A stretch of DNA of 64,000 nucleotides from Annona cherimola (GCA_030490835.1 CM059975.1:29916133-29980132); one strand, 5' to 3'; counted from the first letter of the stretch, positions 23,871 to 36,986 are shown. Notes: generated by a model not told the origin, from the letters alone. Program-made: numbers and translations.

Positions 23871-24335
23871 AATAAATATACCTACTGTCTGCTGTTTATT
23901 CGTGACCTTAATCCTAAATATATTTACTTTGTTTCTAAAAACTCAAATATACTTACTACATTTTCATTTAATTCCAAAAACGCCAATTTCATGAGTTTAA
24001 CATGTTAGTGAATATGTAAAATTACTAATATGCTATTCAAATTTAGTACCAAAATTAGAAAAATTGAATGTGATAACTCACTAAGGTCCTAGTTACACAT
24101 GAGTTCTAAATTTAGAGAGCACTAATTTCATTTATTTTTTATTTAATTTCATTATTTATTATTTTATAATAGGAGTATTTAGGTATTTATAAATATTTAA
24201 CTGACGATTTTTGACAAAATATATATTTTTCTGATTAAATACAAACGTAGTACATATATTTGAGATTTTGAAAACATAGTTAGTATATTTGATATTAGAA
24301 TCAAATGCAATAGGTATATTTGAGAACAACCCTTT
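23871..24335. mobile_element. MITE with ~100-bp diverged TIRs
   Basis: The left side (AAATATACCTACTG...AAATATATTTACTTTGTTTCTAAAAACTCAAATATACTTACTAC) matches the inverse of the right side (GTACATATATTTGAGATTTTGAAAACATAGTTAGTATATTTGATATTAG...TAGGTATATTTGAG). The window start carries a second, cut copy. Confidence 0.6.
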
Positions 24336-25735
24336 AAAAAATTGTAAAAGATACTTAATTTATATGATAAAACAAGATAAAAATAAAATAAGGACTCGTG
24401 AAATTAGTTGTAATATGAGTTAAGAGGAGACGTTGATACAAAAAAAACTTACTTCAAAATTTTAACACCTTTGAGAGTAAACATAAAATTTTATCAACAA
24501 TTTTAATATATTTAATTTTCGATTTCATAAAGAGCTTAGATGTTTAAAGTTAAAAACCAAACTATGGGACATGGTTTAAAATTTAAATGAAATTCAGTTT
24601 CATACTTGGCCGGTAACCCTTTAAGTGGGGAAGTTAAATATAAACATGTATTTTACTCACATCTATAAGAAATTAATACCAAGTTAAATTATTGTTGTGT
24701 TTTCTTATGCAACAAGACTTCTGCAATCATATTAATCTGAATCATAGGTCTTTAAAAAATATTATAATAATTTAAATAAATAAATCAAAATTTATAAATA
24801 AATAAATTAATTATAAAATAAATAAATCAAATTTAAAATAAATAATTTATAATAAGTAAATCAATATAAAAAGTAAATTTATAAATAAATAAGTCAACGT
24901 GAAAGTAAATAAATGATTGAAAACAATACTTATTTTATTTATATTTTTATTTACAATTACTTATTTTTAAATAAATTACTTTTTATTTTAAATTATTTTA
25001 TTTATTTATAATAAAAATTTGGTAGCTTTGTTTTAAAAAGGCATCACCTACCGTAAGGTATCTTTCTAATTTTGTCATTCAATAATTTTTATTACAATCA
25101 ACTTTTTATAAAAAAGAAAAATATCTAATGGAAAAAAATGTGGCTACAGTAACTCTACCCTATAAGAAATTATATGCGGAGGCATGACACTCGAGTTATG
25201 TGTCACCCTAGATGGTGCAACTTGACGGCGTTAAGCCCGAAATCAGCTCACAAACCCGATTTTTAAGAGCATTAAAACTTTTTTTTGCAACCCGAGCCGA
25301 ATAATTTAAACTCAAGGAATCCAATTTGTAAATATATTAATGTTTGAGTTAAAGTAAACCCAAACTTGGAGAACCCGAGCCAATTTCTCATTTTATATTT
25401 ATTATAAAGTATATTATATACGTAATATCTCAAAATATTTCTTTATATTTGTGTATTTTTATATTGTTTACATTTATCTTTCAATACAGGTTTGGCATAT
25501 TGTAATTATTTATAAATAGTACATTATTTTTATTTTTATTTATCTTTATGTTTCTATCATTTACTTTTACATCAATTAATTTTTTTCTTTTATCTTGTTG
25601 TGATGTTAAATTTTTTTCTAAAAATATTCTTTATATGACTATATTGCTAGCAATAAGGCTTTTTTTTAATAAAATACGCTTTATTTTTAGAGAGTCATGA
25701 TATGAAGCAAATCTATTCACCTATTTTAAAAAAAT
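24336..25735. other. AT-rich intergenic, low complexity
   Basis: 24770-25020 is a low-complexity AAATAAATAAATC-type run whose two halves are roughly inverted. 25220-25640 resembles the sequence before and inside the 280-bp array at 18.65-19.3 kb. No gene is supported. Confidence 0.5.
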
Positions 25736-25739
25736 CCTT

Positions 25740-25995
25740 TTTTTTTTTTATAAAAATGTTATTATACGTGTATTTAATCCATGTACCAAGTTCTACCATT
25801 TTAAAAATATTTATATATTTTTCTTGAATTTCAAACATAAGAATATTTTAGTTATTTTAAAGAATAGAAAATGACTAAAATACTTATATTTTTTAAGTTC
25901 AAAAAATATAAGCATATATCTTCAAAAATGATAAAACTTAACATCTACCTATAAAAATTTTATTAAAATTTTTTTAAAAAATTAATAGGGTTTTT
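25740..25995. repeat. Foldback MITE core, family F2
   Basis: GTGTATTTAATCCATGTACCAAGTTCTACCATTTT, the central inverted pair AATATTTTAGTTATTTT / AAAATGACTAAAATACTT, and the returning arm ATGATAAAACTTAACATC. Confidence 0.45.
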
Positions 25996-26089
25996 GCCAG
26001 ATGCATGAAAGATCCAACGCATCTACCTACATGGGATAATGCATGAGAGATCCAAAGCAGCTACCCACGTGGGATAATGCAAAACTTTT

Positions 26090-26560
26090 AAATGAAAACT
26101 TTTTCGTGTAAAAATTTTTGAATTATTACAAATAATGTAATATGATAGAGGCGATGAAAAAAAGTTAAAATAGATAATTTTCTTAGGGAAAATGGATGTT
26201 ACTTATATAAATAATGATGTAAAAATTATTAAAACATAAAATAATTATATAGAAAGATGTGAAGAAACCATTACAAAATAGGATAGTTATTAGGAACAAA
26301 AATTTTAGATTAAAATTTTTTTGTTTAGGAAGCAATAAAACATTTGGAAGAAAAATTTTTGAAATGGAAGAAAACAATGTAATATTATAGAGAAAATGAT
26401 AAGGAGAAAAGAGAATAAAATTAAAATAAAGATGTTAGTTAAATAACAGTTATATAGGAAAATGTAAATAAATAATTTTAAAAAAAAATTAATTGTAAAC
26501 AGTAAAAAAATTTTTGTTTGAAAAGTTTTTTGTTTAACCAAATATACCCCAAAAAGTTCT
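26090..26560. repeat. AT-rich MITE-like sequence
   Basis: Runs of AATAATGTAATATGATAGAG, AAATAATTATATAGAAAGATG and AACCAAATATACCCC resemble the MITE at 28136-28542 and the tail at 6330-6510. The two minus-strand open frames here are phenylalanine/leucine-rich AT-driven artefacts. Confidence 0.4.
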
Positions 26561-27074
26561 TGTTGTTGCCCAACTTGACCCTAATCTTCAAATACACAAA
26601 TGCAAAGCATAATTTTTTCAAAAAAAATGCACAGAGACCAAAAATACTGACGAACGTAGTAAATCTACCTATTTTGTTTTATTCAATTAATTTCTAATCA
26701 TTACCATCCATTTTGATAGGTCACTTTCTCAAATATTTTCCCTCTTAAACATATATAATATATTCTCCTCTTTTTCACTCCTCTTCTCTTTATTGCCGGA
26801 CCAAGTCATCCGTTATTGAAGCAATCAAGTCGCATCAGTATCTCCCAAGAAAGTTGTATGGAACATGTGATGATTTGGGAATTCATAGGAACTGCATTTT
26901 TTCATGCGGCTTTGCTTCCAGTCCTCAAAACAAGATCTAACTCTCTCTCTTCCAACTTCATTTTCCGCATGCCCGCTTGATAAGAAGGCACCTTACCTGA
27001 AGAACATGGACTGAGCCTTGCAGAGATTTACCACATTGGCACATCCACCATGATCCCCCACCACATCATCTCCT

Positions 27075-30000
27075 TCAGCAGTTTTCAAATGGCTTCAGGT
27101 TAAGGGGCTCATAAATAACTGCATTCACAGCACTAACCATTTCCTTTGGAGAAGTGAACCCATCATTCCTCATGTAAAACAGATGCAACACCTTGCACAT
27201 ATTCCAGAACAAATCCTTGCAAGCTCTTGGAACTATGCTTCCCTTTGTTTGAAGCACCATCTTCAGCAGTTCCCTCCTGTTAGTGTCAACAAGAGTCCTC
27301 ACCTCTCTAGTAGCCTCTTCCATAGTAATGTTGTGATCACGCAGCATGCGCAGTGACACGCTGTTCAGTTTCCCTTCATTGGCTTCTCTCTGCAAGAAAA
27401 TCAAAACCATAACTAGGGAAGACTAATTGCTAGAAAACAACTGTTACATCTGGATCACTGATGCAGATATAAGGAGTACCTTGAAACCTTGCAAGTCATT
27501 GAGAAGACGTCCACAAGTGCTCATGAGCTTGAATAGTTCATGGTACTCTGCATCTCTGATAACATTCTCAGGAAGCTTTGGCCCCACAAGGTAGAGTGTT
27601 GGGAGAACAATTGGTCCCAAGGCAAAAGATATATACGAGTTTGTCATGTATTCATCCAAAGTGGGCTCACATTTGTCAAGAAGCCATTCTGTCTCTCTCA
27701 TCGTTGACTTAATCAAAGCTAGCCACTGAAACACAAATCATCACCTGCATAAGCTATCTAGGAAATATTTATAGCAAAAAAGGACATCTCAACTAAGAGG
27801 TCATTAACACGATGCCCAAGATGCTTGATCTTACTATCTCAACAAGGTGATGTGTAACATTGCGCCCTTGATATGCCAATGCATTTGCTCCAATCTCATT
27901 CATCGTGCTGTAAAGGACGGAAAATATGATCTCCACTTGTTTTGAGCAACAATCAGAAGCTGTGTTCCCATCCCATCTAATAGTAAGTAAACATGGAAAA
28001 CACATCAGTGGAACAGCACAAATTTTAGTTCTACAACAAATTTTCGGATATTGAGCCACAGAAAATACAAGTGCATTCAGCTAACAACTAATATCCAAAA
28101 TATCTACATCAAAGAAGATCCTTAGCCCTTCCGACTAAGGCTTTGTTTGGGTAAGTTGGGCGTCCGGCACTGAATCATCAAATAGAGCTTTGAAAGAAGT
28201 GGGATCTAAAAGTTTCTACACTCAAAGTCCATCTGAGAAGAGGTTTTAAAATAAAAAAATTTTAAAAAATGAGAAAGAATGGCAAAAATCTCTAAGAAAG
28301 TGAGAGAATGATGTGATATGATACAAGTAATGATCATGACTAATGAAAATAAAGATAAAATATATTGGGCAATTGTATAGAGAGATGCAAAAAAATGATT
28401 GTAGCATAGAGTTGTAGAGGTAATAACAGAAAAAATAAGGGAGGTAGTTATGATTTTAACTCATATTGAGAGATGTGTAGGAAAGAGGAGGAAATTTTTT
28501 TTATTATTATTATTTTGCTTTTACCAAACAGAACCTTAGTGCTTTCAAAAACATTTTAATGCTTTGGATTTCATGCGAAAGAATTAGTTCTTACAAACAG
28601 GTTTTTGGTGAAGTCGACAAACACTTCTTCTAAATTCCAATGCTCAGCCAGACTAACAGCCATTGATCACATCATTTATGCATCAGAGTGAGCTCGTCTT
28701 ATTCAAATTTTAATTACCAAATTGCCGCACCAAAAAGGCTGCTCCTCCTCAAGCCATTGGTCTTCTCTGCCTAACAATATGAAAAATTCATTTTGCAGCT
28801 ACTATAATTGGAGCCATGGATCAGCAGTCCAACATTGATGGCCACACCCTAACAAACTACAGTTGCCAAGGGGGGAAGCATAAGATTTAGAAGACTTTTC
28901 AATTCCTCCATAATTGCATGAATGTGGCTATAGTCTATGTCAACATTACCATGTATTTTATTTAGTTAACATCTTTCCAGCGTTCAATCCATTATATCAG
29001 CTGTTTGACCTATGGAAGCAGGGCAATTACTTCAACAGAATGAGAATGAATGGAAGCCACAAAATTTGCAGTTGCCTGAGTACGCTTATACTGCCTCAAA
29101 CCATATCAAAAACTTATAAAAGAAGAAAAAAATAATTTAAAAAATTCAGAAAAATACCGCTCCACCAATTCGATAAGGTTTAGTAGTTCTTCTCTTGAAC
29201 CCCCAATATCATAGAAATCATCTACTACTGTGGTCAGTACGCCATTTTTGGCCCAAGCTATTCGAGCATGAGAGAGATCCGGAGAAAAAAGGGTAGCAGC
29301 AGCAGAGAAGTAACAGTAGCTTAGCTTCTGCCTAGCGAAGTTTAGCTGATCAAGTCTATTTTCTTTCACCCACCTGCATGAGTAGAGAAAGGTTCAATGT
29401 GAAGTCAATTATTGCAAAAGTCAGTTTCATTTTATTTACTTTTACACCATGTGAATGCTAAAGAGTGTAAGAGCCTCTTCCTTTCTCTAAAGCGACACTA
29501 AAATACTCCTGAAAACCCCCAATTATTCTTATAATTACTCGTGTCAAATCTCTAATAATTATTTATTCTCTTTCAAACTCTCAAATCATTATTTACTATC
29601 TTTCTACCTAAAAGCCTATTTGTTCTCTTAATTTACTTTATTCACTTTGTGACTAATACTTAACGTTATTCAGCAAACAACACCTCACATCTCTTTTACA
29701 CTATGATCACACATACCTTTCCAGAAGGTCAAGCTCTTCACGTTGAATGGATTGGCACAATTTAAAATCCTCCACTGCAAAATCCAATAATGTCTGCTTG
29801 ATGGCACTGCCTGACCTGCTACATTGGATGCCAAACTATTAGCTTATGGTCTCATGTAATATCACAAGTGAAATAGCTGAGCACTATTCTCAGAGTACAA
29901 ATTATTTTTCCTTCTCCACCTGTATGATGTCTTCAGAATTTGATAATCACAAGGCTTGTATCTTTCGATATTCCTCCTGTGGTATAGGCGCTCCAGATTG

Positions 30001-33000
30001 GAATAGTGGGGAAATTTAAGCTCATAATCGACCTGAGAAAAAAAAAATCCTAATACAACTTTTTACTTGTACTGATTTCTTCTATCAGTTTCCTCCAAAA
30101 ATGAGAAAACAATTGGAAGAAATTATAAAAAACAACAAACTAGCTTGAGTAGAAACATCCAATGCTCAACATAGTTTAAGCATGTCCCATTTAAAGCCTA
30201 GCTTTATATAGACCATGTCCTATTTTTAATTAAAAATTTTAATTGAAAAAAGCTGCAAATTCAAGCTAGACGTGTCTGCCCAAGGACATATAACAATACA
30301 CTTTTAGCATTTTTCTAGTCACGGACCACGCTAAAACATATTTTTGTACCCTTGTATTTCCAATGTTATATTACATAGATTTCCTTTCTCCATTTCAAAG
30401 TTCTCGATTTCACTGTAAAGATCCTATGGATTCAGTATTCCTGATAACCAAAATTGGCACTCTTTACAGTTGTCCAATTATGTTCCCCTTTTCTTTGATC
30501 TATGCCACAAAACTGCATAAAACTCAACACGTGCCTCCCCATTTCTTTTCCCCATCTTGAATTTCTATGCAACATCTGGATGGATCTACCTGATTTCAGG
30601 AACTATTTATCATAAATATTGAAAATAAGACCTCCTAGAAATATGATAGTTAAACTCATAATGCATGGAATTAGAGAATTTGATGAATATTTCATGAGTG
30701 ATGGCAATGAAAATAAAGTTGGCTGCAGAGAGAAGTGAGTTCAAGTTGAAGAACATAGCAAAAGGAAGGTAAAACGAACATAGACAGATAGAAAAAAAAA
30801 ATTCACAAAACCTAATCAAGGAGACGGTAGATAAAATAATTCAATTAGGCTCATGCAAACTCCCTAAATGGTTAGTTAGTAGTCCATGAATTCGGTGTTG
30901 GTGGAGATAGTAGTTTTGGGAAATTTCCATTTTGCAACAGGTTGAACCCTATGGTATACATTTGCCAAGCCAAATAACATGCTGCTGCATTTTGATGAGA
31001 ACCACATGGTGCCTCAAAACCCTTTGACACTAGAATAGATGGGAACAGTGCAGCAATGAATTGAAATAAGAAAACTGTAGAGCTCCATAAAGTTGTTACC
31101 TCATCACTAATATCGTTATGTGATTCATCCATAAGTATTACTCCATCAGATAATTTCTGTTTCAGGAATTGGCTTGACGAAGAATGCAGCTTCTCCAAGC
31201 CCAGTTCATTGGAGGAAGTCATAATTTGAGAAGCTTTAAATAGCTCCAAAATAGTGAGCATACTTTTTGCATGCTCTCCCCAAAAGTTTGACAATGCGTC
31301 TTCTTCAGCAGTTCCAATTAATGCATCTAGAAAAGACATAACAATGGTTCAGCAGACATTCATAACATGCTTAGAAATCCAAAACCATAAATGTGCTTGC
31401 AAACTACCTGAAGATATATTGTATCCGTTCATACGTAAAAGTCGAAATGCCATTGCACATGTGTAGATGTCCAAGTGAATCTCTTCATCCCCCTGCACCC
31501 AGCATCTGTTTGTTGGTCAGTGTCAGAATTTATACTGTGTCGCTTTGAAGTAATGAATAACTATCTTCTTGGATTTCGTGTTGAACCTGTATGTTTCTTC
31601 CAAAACACTCTTTATTTCATCCCTGAAATGCCGAGCGATTCCTAATTTTTCAACGTTATCAACCATACAAAGGCGAGCATGCAAATCCAGGGGATACACA
31701 GTAGGAACTGAAATAAAAAATGACAGTAAAATCAAATTGCATAGAAGATAAACTCTCTTATTTCCATAAAGGCATGCACGTCATCCATGTCATTCAAAAA
31801 GTTCATCATAAGGTGGAAATCACAATAAATTAGCACCAAAAAAGTTTGCCCCCTAAACATTTCAATTTTAATCATGCTTTTTAAAATATGTATGGCGTAT
31901 TAGTTCAGTTGGCTAGAGCGTGGTGATGATAACACTAAGGTTGCACGTTAGAAACCTGCATGGGCCATTTTAAAATTTTAATTTATCCTTAATTTTTAAC
32001 CTTGCAACACAGATAGGACCCTATATAGTAATTGCAAAATTATCCCAACCTTGCAATGCAGATAGAACCCTATATGGTAATTGCAAAATTTTTCCAATTG
32101 AGAGTTTAACTATGCCATATAAGTTACCCTTTTATTTTTTTTATTTTTTATTTTTTACCATATATGTGGCTCCAAGGATTAAATTTTCATACATGAAATT
32201 TTACAATTTTTATTTTTAAAATTTATTGAATTTTCAAAATAAAAAAATGCCTTTTTTCATGCACCAAAAATGGAAAAAAAAAAGGTTCATGCAAGTGTAT
32301 GTGATAAATGCACGCGTTTGCAGTAAATCATGAATCAAGAATATGTACACGAAGAAACAACAAAATCTAAAAGTAATATAACTCCAAAACTTAAGTGGTG
32401 GAATTTGAAGGATATTAACATGGAACTTTTTAAGCAAAAAATAATAAAAGAAGGAAAATGGTACGTACAACAAACTGAAGTAGAAATAATATGAAATGGA
32501 ATGACAAAATGCATTAAAAAAAGTTAGACAAAACATTCTACGATTATATAAAGAAGGTAAAATCTTATAGAAGAAAACTTAGTGATGAAACAAAGATGTT
32601 CAAAATGGTATAAATGACAAACAAGATAAGTTTGAAAAATAGGACAACAAAAACAATTATAAATCTACAAGAAAGCAAACTGTTTCTAAAAAAGCTACGA
32701 AAAAATTATTAGTGAAGCTAACACAAAGCCTCAAAATTATGAACTAAATTAGGAGAAAATGATATATTTAAGTGAGCTAAATTAAGAGAACAAAAAAGTA
32801 ATGACTTAACGCGTGTTAGATGCATAAAAAGCAAAGAACAAAGAGTTTTACTCAAAAATGATGAAATTACAGAAATATGGAAAATCTATTTATATAGTTT
32901 AATGAATGGTTATCCATTAGAACATTTAAGATTAAATGATAATTTGAATGTAAAAGATGATGGAAATATTAGCTAATTTTCCAAAAATTCAAGTCTTTGA

Positions 33001-36000
33001 AATGAAAGAAGCCATAAAAATGAGGATAAGAAAATCATAAGGTCCAGAAAATATACCAGGTGTGGAAGTAAATGAGAAATATAATTATAGATCGGTTAAC
33101 AAACTTCTTCAATAAAATTATAAGAACAAAGTTCATAACAAATGGAGAGAGAAAAAACAAAGTTAATAACAAATGCATGAAGAAAAAGAAACAAAGTTAA
33201 TAACAAATGGATAAAGAAAAAGAACTACAATATCAATCTATAAAAATAAGACAGATATTCAAAACTACATAAATTACTGTGAAATAAAATTAATGAGTTG
33301 TACAATAAAGTTGTGGAAAAGAGTGATTGAATAAAGACCAAAATATGAAACAAATGCCTCTAAAAATCAATTTGATTTTATGCAAGTAAGATCAACTATT
33401 GAAGTCATCTTTTTACCTAGATAATTATTTGAAAAGTGTAGAAAAAAAAAAGAAAAAAAATTTACATATGATTTTTATTTATTTGGAAAAAAGTATATGA
33501 TAGAATTCCCAAAAAAAAAAAAAACCCGAAGGCATTAGAAAAGAAAAGAATTACCAATAGATATGCTAATGTTAATATATATACGTCTTGTTTCTATGAA
33601 ACCCCTTTTCTATGTAACCCCTTTCATTTTTAAAATCTTAATAATTGATGAAAAATCTACTATATCTATTATATTTAACATCATTTATAGTATCTTGGAA
33701 ACCCTTTTATTTTTTAAATTTCACTGTATCCTATCTTTAAATGTGTAAAATCAATGTAATAAAATAATTTAATGATAAAATACCAATTTTAAAGTGGTTT
33801 TTTCAACATCTAAACCATCTAAAATATCACTACTACATATATAAATGATTCTATAAAGTATTATTAAGTTTTAATACATATGTGAATAGATTTAAACATT
33901 TTTCTTGATGTACATATGAATGTACCTATTTTTGAGCAAATGTGGCTCATGCACACATTGGATTTGAATGGAACTTAGATTTGTAACTAAACAAGTGATG
34001 TTAAATACAATGAAAAAATTGGATTTTTTGTCGAGTATTAAAATCTTAAAATTTGATAGGGTCATATGAGACCGCTTCTACGTAACCTGGTTACATAAAA
34101 TCGGAGCCCATAAACATATATATATAGAGAGAGAGAGAGCTGTTCCGGTGCAGCGTCACTGCACCGGAACAGCGGTACAGTGGCCCAAAAATGGCCCCCA
34201 TATGATCATGAAATCATGATCTACTCCACCCATTGTATTTAGAATAATGTATTCTATTACCATACCAATTTTCATCCCAATCAGATACTTTAAAGTTGTT
34301 ATTTACATCAAACTATTTTATTACATTGGATTTGTACCATTTTCAGACGGGGCCCACGTACATATCTGATTGGGATGAAAATTGGTATGGTAATAGAATA
34401 CATTATTCTAAATACAATGGGTGGAGTAGATCATGATTTCATGATCATGTGGGGCCCATTTCAGCGATGCTGCACAGGAATATTTTCCATATAAATATAT
34501 AATGGAGAGATTATAAAAAATGTGAGAATTGTGGGAGCAGATGTGGGTAATTTTTCAATTGCAATAGAATTACATCGAGTCTACGTCCTTAACTTTTCAC
34601 TTTACTTATAGATAAATTAATTTAAAATTTACAAAAAAAAAAAGTATCTTAGTGTATGTCATTTGTAGATAATAGTCTTAACAGATGAAAAAAGAAGAGT
34701 AAACTTGAAATTAAACAAGTGGAAACATGCACCTAAATGTAATTTCTAAGGATGAAGAGAAGAATGACATTAGCTCCAATCCAGCCTGATGCTGCAAGTA
34801 AAACTTGAAAACAAAGTGTGTTCCTAGAGCTGCAGCTCGACCCAGGACCAAAAGAATTAGCTATTTTTGCAACTGCTAGAAACCAAAGTTGTGAAACATG
34901 AATTATCTTTTCACATACTCGATAAGCAGAAGACATCAACAAGTAAAATTTGAAGTTGATTTGAGAGGTTTACCAGCATTGCCAAACATGTCTAATAACG
35001 ACCGCAAGTAGTCAATGCATTTGGAATCCCAGTGGTGGCTTAAAGCAGCTGCAGTTGTGGAAGGTGAATTAAACAAAGACCCATTTTTCCTCTGGTATTG
35101 CATGATATCCTCCCAATTGCACAAGTTATTCAATCCTTCTGAAACATATGCCAGATAGTACTTCCCTCTGTTACCGTCAGTTTCCAAAAGTCTACACAAG
35201 AATATAAATCAAAAAATTATATATATATATATATGTTAGTGATTGAAAAAAAAAGTTATAAATGTCAGACTAAGCACAAAAAAAAAATGTAAAAATGTCT
35301 TAGTAAATGCTAACAATAAGGTTACAAAAAATTAAATGGGAAAATTTGCAATAGCAATGTAATCAGACACGGGAATTATGATGTATTTGAAATATGGGGA
35401 GTCCTTCGAAGAAGCACACTATTAACATCACACCACACCAAACACATGCGCGTGCGCACACAAACATAGAGGGAAGACTCACAAACGCCTATAGATATCT
35501 TTAAAACACTAAACTGAAGGTCCAAGATAAGAAATTTTTGGACAAAACAAGATCGAAGTTCAAGATGGACAGATTGACATAGCGATAATAGGTTTATAGA
35601 ATTCACCACTTATGTTCAAACATCTTATCACGTTGATGAATAACAGAAATAATTATGTTTGACGAGACACATAGTGGGGTCACCTACACGAATTCTATTG
35701 AGTCATTCTTGTTCCATCATGAAATAATAATTTAAATCTAGTAAAAATGAAAACAATCACATACCTTTTTACTTCCAAATCTCGCTTGTGAAGCATTACA
35801 CTGACGATACTTGGGCATAAGGGAATATCCAAACCCAAATTTTCTGCTTTTTCAATCATACCAGGGAATATTACATTAAATCCAATTGGAGGCTGCTGCT
35901 TCTCATCAGTAATTGAATGAAAATTAGAACCAATAAAGTGGAGCCCTGTAAAATGTAACACACAATTCCTTTAAAATGAATAATGATAAAATGAGCAGTT

Positions 36001-36719
36001 TGAGTAAAAAGTATGACTAAAATTACCCCTTTTCACATGTTCGTCACCAAGACCCCATTGTTTAAGAGCAACAACACAAGCCAATGTTGATGAGATAGCA
36101 TCTTTAAGCAATAAAGGGTGGCGTCCTGGAAGACCCCATGACCCATCAGGAAGCTGATTCTCCTGCAACCAAGTCAAGCACTCTGGGAAGCAAGGGCGAC
36201 ATGAGGAATCCAGTGATGGGACCATGGCTACCCAAGCAGTGTCATAGGAAGAAATAGAAAGTTCGACTTTGAATAAATTTTCCCTCAATCTTTCCTCAAG
36301 CCCGATGTTGCACTGCATTTGGAATATAACTCATGCTAAATTAACATACAAATTATTGTTAAAGAGATGAATTAAAAATAAATACCAAATCCAAGTTTTC
36401 AAAAGCCTCATTTATATAATGCAATAGCCAACTTATTCTATCAAACCTACTTTTCCATAAATTCAAAACCAAACTTTCAATCATCAAACCCATCATTCTT
36501 CCAAAAAAAAACTCATTAATTTGTCCTAATTCACTTTGTAGTTCAAACATCAATCTATACCTAATTGACACCATCTCCTAGATTCCCATGTATAGATTTT
36601 ATAAAACCTTCGATCTAATGACTTCCCTCTTTGCTCAGGTAAGAGATGGCTAGAGAAAGTTTGCATACCAAAGAAGTAGTGCGCTCTCTTCTAAATGCCC
36701 ATGTTGTAGGTCCTGCCAT
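27075..36719 (-). CDS. KS: ent-Kaurene synthase (TPS-e/f diterpene synthase)
   Basis: Thirteen coding exons, all with GT-AG junctions in frame: 36669-36719, 36027-36312, 35765-35945, 34974-35191, 31587-31707, 31408-31505, 31100-31326, 29920-30032, 29717-29815, 29158-29373, 27835-27976, 27480-27725, 27075-27389. Total 770 residues, close to the family norm. The enzyme ionises ent-copalyl diphosphate to ent-kaurene in plastids, an early gibberellin step. The N-terminal half has [10 protein letters not shown] (39-48) and NGSLFNSP, with no DxDD class II motif. Class I metal sites are DDFYD (516-520) and NDLQGFKRE (660-668). GPI retains the isoleucine (I623) that in rice KSL work favours tetracyclic products. 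Exon 1 is the weak point: 17 residues, not clearly a transit peptide, with a TATA-like TATATAAAA only about 35 nt upstream and a possible acceptor just before the ATG. A further 5' exon may exist. A KS-like paralogue with another product cannot be excluded. Confidence 0.9.
28136..28542. mobile_element. MITE in a KS intron
   Basis: The left end AAGGCTTTGTTTGGGTAA is mirrored by the right end TTTTACCAAACAGAACCTT. The interior is an AT-rich GATGTGATATGATA / AATTGTATAGAGAGATG type. It lies between KS exons 10 and 11 and has no coding capacity. Confidence 0.65.
31894..31967 (+). pseudogene. tRNA-Ile pseudogene
   Basis: 74 nt collinear with plant tRNA-Ile. It keeps TTAGTTCAGTTGGCTAGAGCG (D arm and A box), a 7-nt anticodon loop reading GAT where the plant nuclear gene usually has AAT, and the CCTGCATGGGCC 3' half. 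Damage: the acceptor stem has a G-G mismatch at pair 4 and a U-G at pair 5, the T stem is GCACG against CCTGC, and the B box reads CGTTAGAAACC, losing the invariant C of the T loop. It is antisense inside KS intron 4 and unlikely to be functional. Confidence 0.8.
31999..32098. repeat. 50-bp direct duplication
   Basis: ACCTTGCAACACAGATAGGA...TAATTGCAAAATTATCCCA is followed at once by ACCTTGCAATGCAGATAGAA...TAATTGCAAAATTTTTCCA. It begins about 30 bp after the tRNA pseudogene. Confidence 0.8.
32480..33590 (+). mobile_element. Decayed LINE (non-LTR retrotransposon) RT relic
   Basis: In three plus-strand frames interrupted by many stops, fragments appear in the order expected of a plant LINE. An AISEA-type basic helix comes first, then a [23 protein letters not shown] block (32840-32890), EMKEAIKM (33005), GPENIPG (33045), [20 protein letters not shown] (33265-33320) and [17 protein letters not shown] (33367-33415). 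Next is an aromatic [13 protein letters not shown] block (33465-33505), where the reverse-transcriptase box A acidic residue would be, and ALEKKRI. No uninterrupted frame exceeds a few dozen codons. It was presumably inserted in KS intron 4 long ago and is cut at the right by an F3 MITE. Confidence 0.7.
33590..34100. mobile_element. MITE, family F3, copy 4
   Basis: TTCTATGAAACCCC...GAAAAATCTACTATATCTATTATATTTAACATC on the left is mirrored by GTGATGTTAAATACAATGAAAAAATTGGATTTTT...GAGACCGCTTC on the right. Internal blocks match the 18.1-kb copy. It lies in KS intron 4, next to a (TA)n(GA)n run. Confidence 0.65.
34139..34482. mobile_element. F1 MITE in KS intron 4
   Basis: Begins with the terminal hairpin GCTGTTCCGGTGCAG-CGTCA-CTGCACCGGAACAGC, followed by TGATCATGAAATCATGATC and GTATTTAGAATAATGTATTC. 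The right arm is the inverse up to GGGGCCCATTTC, and its own terminal hairpin is damaged. It is preceded directly by (TA)n(GA)n. Confidence 0.85.
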
Positions 36720-36933
36720 TGCTATTTACAAATGAAAATTATGAGAAACAGTATATAAAATGGAAAAAAATAAACAAAGGTCAATTCATTATGTAAATCA
36801 AGCTATGAAAGAGATGAATAAGCCCACACAAAATTAAATGTGAATGAAGGTTAACTGCTAATGACACAAATAGTAGTCTCTCTAACGACAAAATACAGTA
36901 ATCTATTTGATACACAAGATATTAAATTTCCTC

Positions 36934-36940
<7 letters not shown>

Positions 36941-36986
<46 letters not shown>
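36941..36986. repeat. (TA)n(GA)n microsatellite
   Basis: About 26 bases of alternating TA followed by about 18 of GA, upstream of the KS gene. This is the same context in which F1 elements sit elsewhere, but no F1 element is attached here. Confidence 0.9.

Noticed and set aside
26183..26541. Phe/Leu-rich minus-strand frames suggesting membrane proteins
   Set aside because: AT-rich MITE-like sequence; composition alone explains the hydrophobicity.
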